Positions 57,268-64,000 of a DNA stretch of 64,000 nucleotides are shown piece after piece. The notes beneath the pieces were generated by a model. It was not told where the DNA came from. It saw nothing but the letters and a program-made list of their open reading frames with translations, and searched no databases. The position numbers and the translations under genes are program-made. Source of the DNA: Pollenia angustigena (taxonomy: Eukaryota > Arthropoda > Insecta > Diptera > Polleniidae). The DNA lies in the NCBI GenBank assembly GCA_930367215.1, contig OV884060.1, positions 183,469,253-183,533,252 of the forward strand, in the 5' to 3' direction. The number at the start of each line of letters is the position of its first letter. Position 1 is the stretch's first letter.

Positions 57268-59031
57268 GTCCCCTTTTAGACAGGCAAAGTTTACTTTGCA
57301 AAGTCTTGAGTTTATGGAAGGGAGGGGAAAAGAGAATAGCGGGGGAGTATGAACTTTGCTGTACTCGCAAATTCCTTTTGTTTTTCGTTCGTAGTTTATT
57401 TCTGAGCAGGGATGATAAAGTTGGCAGTACAATTGTACTTTTTTTACTACTATTAGCAGTGCAAAAATAATAAAGTACTCCAGTGCAAATTTAGTACAAT
57501 TTTAAAATTGCAAAATCTTTTTCCTACCAAAATATGATAAAAACAAAGCAAAGAAATCGCCTTTTTGTAAATACTATATCGAATTTAATTCAAACAAATA
57601 GACTTTTTTTATAATAATAAACAATAAAAGACGATGATAATCAACATTTTATTTTTTCATCCTGGTAGAGTATTTTGAGGAAATGCGCATATAAGTTTTT
57701 TCCTTTAAGTTTTCTTTTAAATATGACAACATTTGTATTTTTATCGATGGTGGAACATATAATACACTTTAACCAGTAAGAAAATCATACGTGTTAAAAT
57801 TATGAAAAATTCCTCGCACCATAGATATCTATACACAGCTAGATATTTTTAGTAGAAATTACGGGCATTACTACCGAGTAAAAACTTCGCCTACTTTTTT
57901 AAAATGAATAGCTTCTTTCACTAATTATTTAGTAGCTTTCTTCTATATAACTACTATAATTACTTCTATAACTACTTATTTATCAGATGTATGTAGGAAA
58001 AAAATAATGACTTACATAAAAATGCGTTCATTTTGGGACATCCCTTCTAAAATTCATTGGTTCTTTCAGTAGAATTGGAAGTAGTATTTTAACATTTTCC
58101 TGATAACTTAACACATTATTTTGCAGGCGAAGTTTTAACTGGGTAGGTAAAACCTTTTTTTAGCCTGTTCCACTTTTAAATCTAAAAAAACAAGCTTAAG
58201 ATTCTTTGTCTAAATTCCTTATTATTTACTTAATTTTTCTTTTTGTTAATTGCCAAAGGTATATTTCAAATATAAATGTATAGCACAAGTGCATTTTAAT
58301 GTAAATTCTTTGTTATGCAAATAATAAAACTTGTAAAAAATATTTTTTTGACATTAAGTACAATTAGCGTAAAAGTATTAAGTACATTTAAAAAAATGCC
58401 ATTTATCAACCCTGTACCTGAAGTTGGCTGCAACAACGAATAAACAAAAATTTGTCAAATTAAACTTTGTGTGTCTAAACACCAAACAAAGTTTAAAAGA
58501 GAACTACACAAGACTTTGCCAAGGTATATTTACACAAGGTAAACTCGTTGCTACAACAAGTACAACAAGACAAAAACAACACGGCAAATTGTTTGGAACC
58601 ATGGTGTCAAAAAAAAAAACGCAACAATGTGCCTTTAAAATAAAAACACAAATTGAAAAAAACACGTGCAGTTCAGAATAATAAGCTGAAACAATTTTTA
58701 ATATATTTTGCATTCTCAAGCATAAAAATAAAGTATTATTGCAAAAAATAATGCATTTAAATGTATTTTGTTTGCTTAGTAATCACAAGAATTAAAATTT
58801 CACAAAAATAAAATGTATTTCACAATTTTACACTTTTTTAATTCAAAATGGCGCGCACTAACCATAAGTAGGTAAACAAACACAAGGAACCAACGGAACC
58901 AACATAAACAACTTTTGACACTAGGGTTCCAAATGGGGTAAACAGCTGACAAACATATGGGCCAACGAGTTTACCTTGTGTAAATATACCTTGGACTTTG
59001 CAAAGTAAACTTTGCCTGTCTAAAAGGGGAC
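57268..59031. mobile_element. Foldback-like element with GTCCCCTTTTAGACAGGCA ends (unit 1)
   Basis: 38-bp perfect inverted ends (GTCCCCTTTTAGACAGGCA then AAGTTTACTTTGCAAAGTC). A second inner inverted pair, GCCAAGGTATATTTACACAA at about 58516 and complement near 58975-58995, makes a hairpin within. It includes the MITE at 57874 and the element end shared with 11170-11262. No transposase. Confidence 0.75.
57874..58143. mobile_element. TA-flanked MITE with CCSAGTWAAAACTTCGCC ends (unit 1)
   Basis: Inverted ends and TA on both sides (57872-57873, 58144-58145). A copy of the right end is at 11540-11585. Confidence 0.7.
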
Positions 59032-59204
59032 TTTGTTTTGAAAGCAGTGCTGCCATTTGTTTAGTTTTCCCTTTTTTGCAACGTTTTTTTTTTGTTTTAA
59101 CATATTGAAATTCAAAGATATTTTTGTGTTTTCTTTTAAAATTTTTAAGCTTTTGAAGAAAAAGTTAATTAAAAATTTTTTTTTTTTTTAAATGATAAGT
59201 TATA

Positions 59205-59345
59205 TTTTTTGATGGTAGATTTAAGATGTGGACAATGTAATACGCTTTTTATACTGATCGACATCTAACACCTACTATCAAAGATGTGGAAAATGTGAAA
59301 CACTCATTAACATTGCTCACATCTAGCATCTACCATCAATCAAAA
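59205..59345. repeat. Small palindrome, TGATGGTAGAT type (unit 1)
   Basis: TTGATGGTAGATTTAAGATG at the left and CATCTAGCATCTACCATCAA at the right form an imperfect hairpin of 140 bp. The middle repeats GATGTGGAMAATGT. Repeated at about 62410-62550. Confidence 0.6.
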
Positions 59346-59529
59346 ATGTAACCATTTTTGAAAAAAGAAAATGTTTTTAAAATAAAAAATGTTTTTTTCT
59401 ACAAAGTGCCAAGATTTAAAAAGAAAACACAAGTAGAAAAAATTTGATGGTGTTATTAAAAAAGTATGAGTGTATTGAGTTTTTCGAACTTGCACTTGCA
59501 TGCGAAAACTGAGGGTTCTACAGCATAAT

Positions 59530-60288
59530 TAATATCAGGGACCAAATGGGTGCATTCGTGATCGAAGGACTTTTGCCGTGGAAATTTATTTCCTTAATTT
59601 GCGCTCTGTTCGTCAAACTTATAGAGCACTTCGTCATGTGTACGGAGCACATAATCGTCCTTCTGAGCATCAAATACACAATACTATTGATCGATTCATG
59701 ACCACGTTTACTCTTTTTAATAATATTCATTCAAATCGTGCCTGTACCTTGCGAACTGAAGAAGGCATCGCCGCTATAGACGTGAGTGTAATAAAGGACT
59801 CGAATTTATCGTTCCGACGCCGTTGTCAGAAACTCCGTTTCTGTCCGTTTACTACTTTGAAAAATGTGAGAAAAGACCTTATCCTACATCCATATAAGGT
59901 CCAATTAGAACAAGAATTAAAACCATTCAATTGGAAATTGAACCAAATTTTTATCGTCAAATCGTCTTCATCGACTAGGCTCATTTCTGGCTTAACGGCT
60001 ATTTAAACAAGCAGAATTATCATCTTTGGCGAGAGCACAATCCTCATGAGACTCCATTGCATCCCAAAAGAATCCCTGTTTGGTGCGGTTTATATGCCGA
60101 AATCTCCATTATCCCATTTGTCTTCAAATGCGCAACCGGTGCCAACATTACCGTGATTATCAAACGCTACAGCCAAATGAATCGCAAAGATTTTATACCT
60201 CATGTTTTTGCAAATCATTTGGTGGTGAGTGCGCTATACAAAGGAGGTTACTTAGCATCAAATGATTGTACAGAATACTTCAAATAAA
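59530..60288 (+). pseudogene. Mariner-type transposase remnant, unit 1
   Basis: The frame at 59578 gives the N-terminal HTH region (SVRQTYRALRHVYGAHNRPS, DRFMTTFTLFNNIHSNRA, RKDLILHPYKVQLEQELKPF). After a frame change, a stop follows the first catalytic Asp (VFID then TAG, then AHFWLNGYLNKQN). Then HPKRIPVWCGLY leads on to a decayed region. The second and third catalytic Asp blocks are missing; the frame ends in the unit junction sequence. Same broad family as 46654-47563 but a different subfamily. Confidence 0.82.
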
Positions 60289-60528
60289 GTTTTGTTAAGA
60301 TGACTTGTCGATATCTTTTAGAACACTTTTATAAGCTTTTACACTGATTCACATTTAAAATCTACCTTCAATTTGTAAAGATGTTAACAGCTTCGAAATG
60401 GTTGATACGGCTAAAAATCAACATCTTATATAATATCATTCTACATCTTTCTATTATTTTAGTGTCATCACTAGAAAAGAGGCAATAAATTTTATTATTG
60501 TTGTGGCATCACTGACAAATAGACGTTT

Positions 60529-62274
60529 GTCCCCTTTTAGACAGGCAAAGTTTACTTTGCAAAGTCTTGAGTTTATGGAAGGGAGGGGAAAAGAGAATAG
60601 CGGGGGAGTATGAACTTTGCTGTACTCGCAAATTCCTTTTGTTTTTCGTTCGTAGTTTATTTCTGAGCAGGGATGATAAAGTTGGCAGTACAATTGTACT
60701 TTTTTTACTACTATTAGCAGTGCAAAAATAATAAAGTACTCCAGTGCAAATTTAGTACAATTTTAAAATTGCAAAATCTTTTTCCTACCAAAATATGATA
60801 AAAACAAAGCAAAGAAATCGCCTTTTTGTAAATACTATATCGAATTTAATTCAAACAAATAGACTTTTTTTATAATAATAAACAATAAAAGACGATGATA
60901 ATCAACATTTTATTTTTTCATCCTGGTAGAGTATTTTGAGGAAATGCGCATATAAGTTTTTTCCTTTAAGTTTTCTTTTAAATATGACAACATTTGTATT
61001 TTTATCGATGGTGGAACATATAATACACTTTAACCAGTAAGAAAATCATACGTGTTAAAATTATGAAAAATTCCTCGCACCATAGATATCTATACACAGC
61101 TAGATATTTTTAGTAGAAATTACGGGCATTACTACCGAGTAAAAACTTCGCCTACTTTTTTAAAATGAATAGCTTCTTTCACTAATTATTTAGTAGCTTT
61201 CTTCTATATAACTACTATAATTACTTCTATAACTACTTATTTATCAGATGTATGTAGGAAAAAAATAATGACTTACATAAAAATGCGTTCATTTTGGGAC
61301 ATCCCTTCTAAAATTCATTGGTTCTTTCAGTAGAATTGGAAGTAGTATTTTAACATTTTCCTGATAACTTAACACATTATTTTGCAGGCGAAGTTTTAAC
61401 TGGGTAGGTAAAACCTTTTTTTAGCCTGTTCCACTTTTAAATCTAAAAAAACAAGCTTAAGATTCTTTGTCTAAATTCCTTATTATTTACTTAATTTTTC
61501 TTTTTGTTAATTGCCAAAGGTATATTTCAAATATAAATGTATAGCACAAGTGCATTTTAATGTAAATTCTTTGTTATGCAAATAATAAAACTTGTAAAAA
61601 ATATTTTTTTGACATTAAGTACAATTAGCGTAAAAGTATTAAGTACATTTTAAAAAATGCCATTTATCAACCCTGTACCTGAATAAACAAAAATTTGTCA
61701 AATTAAACTTTGTGTGTCTAAACACCAAACAAAGTTTAAAAGAGAACTACACAAGACTTTGCCAAGGTATATTTACACAAGGTAAACTCGTTGCTACAAC
61801 AAGTACAACAAGACAAAAACAACACGGCAAATTGTTTGGAACCATGGTGTCAAAAAAAAAAACGCAACAATGTGCCTTTAAAATAAAAACACAAATTGAA
61901 AAAAACACGTGCAGTTCAGAATAATAAGCTGAAACAATTTTTAATATATTTTGCATTCTCAAGCATAAAAATAAAGTATTATTGCAAAAAATAATGCATT
62001 TAAATGTATTTTGTTTGCTTAGTAATCACAAGAATTAAAATTTCACAAAAATAAAATGTATTTCACAATTTTACACTTTTTTAATTCAAAATGGCGCGCA
62101 CTAACCATAAGTAGGTAAACAAACACAAGGAACCAACGGAACCAACATAAACAACTTTTGACACTAGGGTTCCAAATGGGGTAAACAGCTGACAAACATA
62201 TGGGCCAACGAGTTTACCTTGTGTAAATATACCTTGGACTTTGCAAAGTAAACTTTGCCTGTCTAAAAGGGGAC
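60529..62274. mobile_element. Foldback-like element (unit 2 copy)
   Basis: Counterpart of 57268-59031, same ends. Confidence 0.75.
61135..61404. mobile_element. TA-flanked MITE (unit 2 copy)
   Basis: Counterpart of 57874-58143, shifted by 3261 bp. Confidence 0.7.
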
Positions 62275-62733
62275 TTTGTTTTGAAAGCAGTGCTGCCATT
62301 TGTTTAGTTTGAAATTCAAAGATATTTTTGTGTTTTCTTTTAAAATTTTTAAGCTTTTGAAGAAAAAGTTAATTAAAAATTTTTTTTTTTTTTAAATGAT
62401 AAGTTATATTTTTTGATGGTAGATTTAAGATGTGGACAATGTAATACGCTTTTTATACTGATCGACATCTAACACCTACTATCAAAGATGTGGAAAATGT
62501 GAAACACTCATTAACATTGCTCACATCTAGCATCTACCATCAATCAAAAATGTAACCATTTTTGAAAAAAGAAAATGTTTTTAAAATAAAAAATGTTTTT
62601 TTCTACAAAGTGCCAAGATTTAAAAAGAAAACACAAGTAGAAAAAATTTGATGGTGTTATTAAAAAAGTATGAGTGTATTGAGTTTTTCGAACTTGCACT
62701 TGCATGCGAAAACTGAGGGTTCTACAGCATAAT

Positions 62734-63492
62734 TAATATCAGGGACCAAATGGGTGCATTCGTGATCGAAGGACTTTTGCCGTGGAAATTTATTTCCTTA
62801 ATTTGCGCTCTGTTCGTCAAACTTATAGAGCACTTCGTCATGTGTACGGAGCACATAATCGTCCTTCTGAGCATCAAATACACAATACTATTGATCGATT
62901 CTTGACCACGTTTACTCTTTTTAATAATATTCATTCAAATCGTGCCTGTACCTTGCGAACTGAAGAAGGCATCGCCGCTATAGACGTGAGTGTAATAAAG
63001 GACTCGAATTTATCGTTCCGACGCCGTTGTCAGAAACTCCGTTTCTGTCCGTTTACTACTTTGAAAAATGTGAGAAAAGACCTTATCCTACATCCATATA
63101 AGGTCCAATTAGAACAAGAATTAAAACCATTCAATTGGAAATTGAACCAAATTTTTATCGTCAAATCGTCTTCATCGACTAGGCTCATTTCTGGCTTAAC
63201 GGCTATTTAAACAAGCAGAATTATCATCTTTGGCGAGAGCACAATCCTCATGAGACTCCATTGCATCCCAAAAGAATCCCTGTTTGGTGCGGTTTATATG
63301 CCGAAATCTCCATTATCCCATTTGTCTTCAAATGCGCAACCGGTGCCAACATTACCGTGATTATCAAACGCTACAGCCAAATGAATCGCAAAGATTTTAT
63401 ACCTCATGTTTTTGCAAATCATTTGGTGGTGAGTGCGCTGTACAAAGGAGGTTACTTAGCATCAAATGATTGTACAGAATACTTCAAATAAA
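62734..63492 (+). pseudogene. Mariner-type transposase remnant, unit 2
   Basis: Same lesions as in unit 1, including the stop after the first Asp, so the gene was already dead before the duplication. One visible difference is Met to Leu (DRFL). Confidence 0.82.
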
Positions 63493-63884
63493 GTTTTGTT
63501 AAGATGACTTGTCGATATCTTTTAGAACACTTTTATAAGCTTTTACACTGATTCACATTTAAAATCTACCTTCAATTTGTAAAGATGTTAACAGCTTCGA
63601 AATGGTTGGTACGGCTAAAAATCAACATCTTATATAATATCATTCTACATCTTTCTATTATTTTAGTGTCATCACTAGAAAAGAGGCAATAAATTTTATT
63701 ATTGTTGTGGCATCACTGACAAATAGACGTTTGTCCCCTTTTAGACAGGCAAAGTTTACTTTGCAAAGTCTTGAGTTTATGGAAGGGAGGGGAAAAGAGA
63801 ATAGCGGGGGAGTATGAACTTTGCTGTACTCGCAAATTCCTTTTGTTTTTCGTTCGTAGTTTATTTCTGAGCAGGGATGATAAA
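63422..63884. repeat. Tandem array unit 3, partial
   Basis: The first 463 bp of the unit, up to GCAGGGATGATAAA, then the sequence diverges to TGTTGTGTCTTGCACGAGG. It has only the left arm of the foldback element. Confidence 0.92.
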
Positions 63885-64000
63885 TGTTGTGTCTTGCACG
63901 AGGTTAAGCACAAAAAAAGTGAGGTTTATTTCATTCTTCTTTTTACAAGCTATTCTTAAAATCTATTCAATTATTGTAATTTATGTGATGCCAGATTGCT
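63885..64000. other. Non-repeat flank at the window edge
   Basis: Too short to assign; no feature seen. Confidence 0.4.

Larger units (their letters stand above)
56957..60217. repeat. Tandem array unit 1, 3261 bp
   Basis: Starts TTTGGTGGTGAGTGCGCTAT and is followed at 60218 by the same phrase. It contains a foldback element (57268-59031), a MITE (57874-58143), a small palindrome (59205-59345) and a mariner-type pseudogene whose 3' part overlaps the unit junction. Identity to unit 2 is very high by eye. Confidence 0.95.
60218..63421. repeat. Tandem array unit 2, 3204 bp
   Basis: As unit 1, but with two deletions, about 17 bp near 61682 and about 40 bp near 62310, and a handful of substitutions, for example CTATAC to CTGTAC at the right junction. 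Confidence 0.95.

Noticed and set aside
57193..57432. 79-codon minus-strand frame repeated at 60454-60693
   Set aside because: Its recurrence is due to the tandem duplication, and it lies in the foldback arm; no protein resemblance.
58424..58681. 85-codon plus-strand frame repeated at 61712-61924
   Set aside because: Covers the inverted-repeat arm; the start differs between copies because of the 17-bp deletion, and the composition is repeat-like.

Overview
The window is eukaryotic, AT-rich nuclear DNA from a higher fly. The glycogenin protein is very close to the Drosophila one. The mobile DNA is typical of dipterans: jockey-like LINEs, mariner, hAT, a Penelope-like element and many short inverted-repeat elements. 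The large, repeat-filled introns suggest a calyptrate such as a blowfly or house-fly relative, but that is inference. Nothing prokaryotic was seen.

Layout. Positions 1-4210 hold LINE remnants, two MITEs and, on the minus strand, the first coding exon (3865-4210) of a Ser/Thr-rich gene I cannot name, which runs off the left edge. Positions 4211-30229 are intergenic and almost wholly transposon-derived. They hold tandem duplications, a jockey-type LINE tail, nested MITEs, a hAT element (12989-15279) with a foldback inserted in it, a 153-bp tandem array, several TTAA-flanked MITEs, a Penelope-like element (about 22770-24570) and a composite transposon (24769-27350). The composite transposon carries a decayed copy of the host splicing-factor gene CWF19L2 and is itself interrupted by a second foldback element.

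Positions 30230-56619 are the plus-strand glycogenin gene (Gyg). Exons 2, 3 and 6 encode the GT8 glucosyltransferase domain, with the DxD at residues 102-104 and the priming Tyr195, and the conserved glycogen-synthase-binding tail. Two in-frame cassette exons (18 and 206 codons) lie between catalytic domain and tail. The tail exon can end at its own stop or, through an internal phase-1 donor, splice to either of two downstream phase-1 ends: a short Asn-rich end (53484-53617) or a long end (54047-55303 plus 56552-56619) with four copies of a motif I do not recognise. These joins are inferred from splice sites and phase.

Positions 56957-63884 are a recent tandem array (2.1 copies of a roughly 3.2-kb unit) made of foldback elements and a dead mariner-type transposase, starting about 340 bp after the gene's last stop codon. 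The strongest leads are the captured CWF19L2 gene, the multi-ended glycogenin locus and the related foldback elements that share an 82-bp unit.
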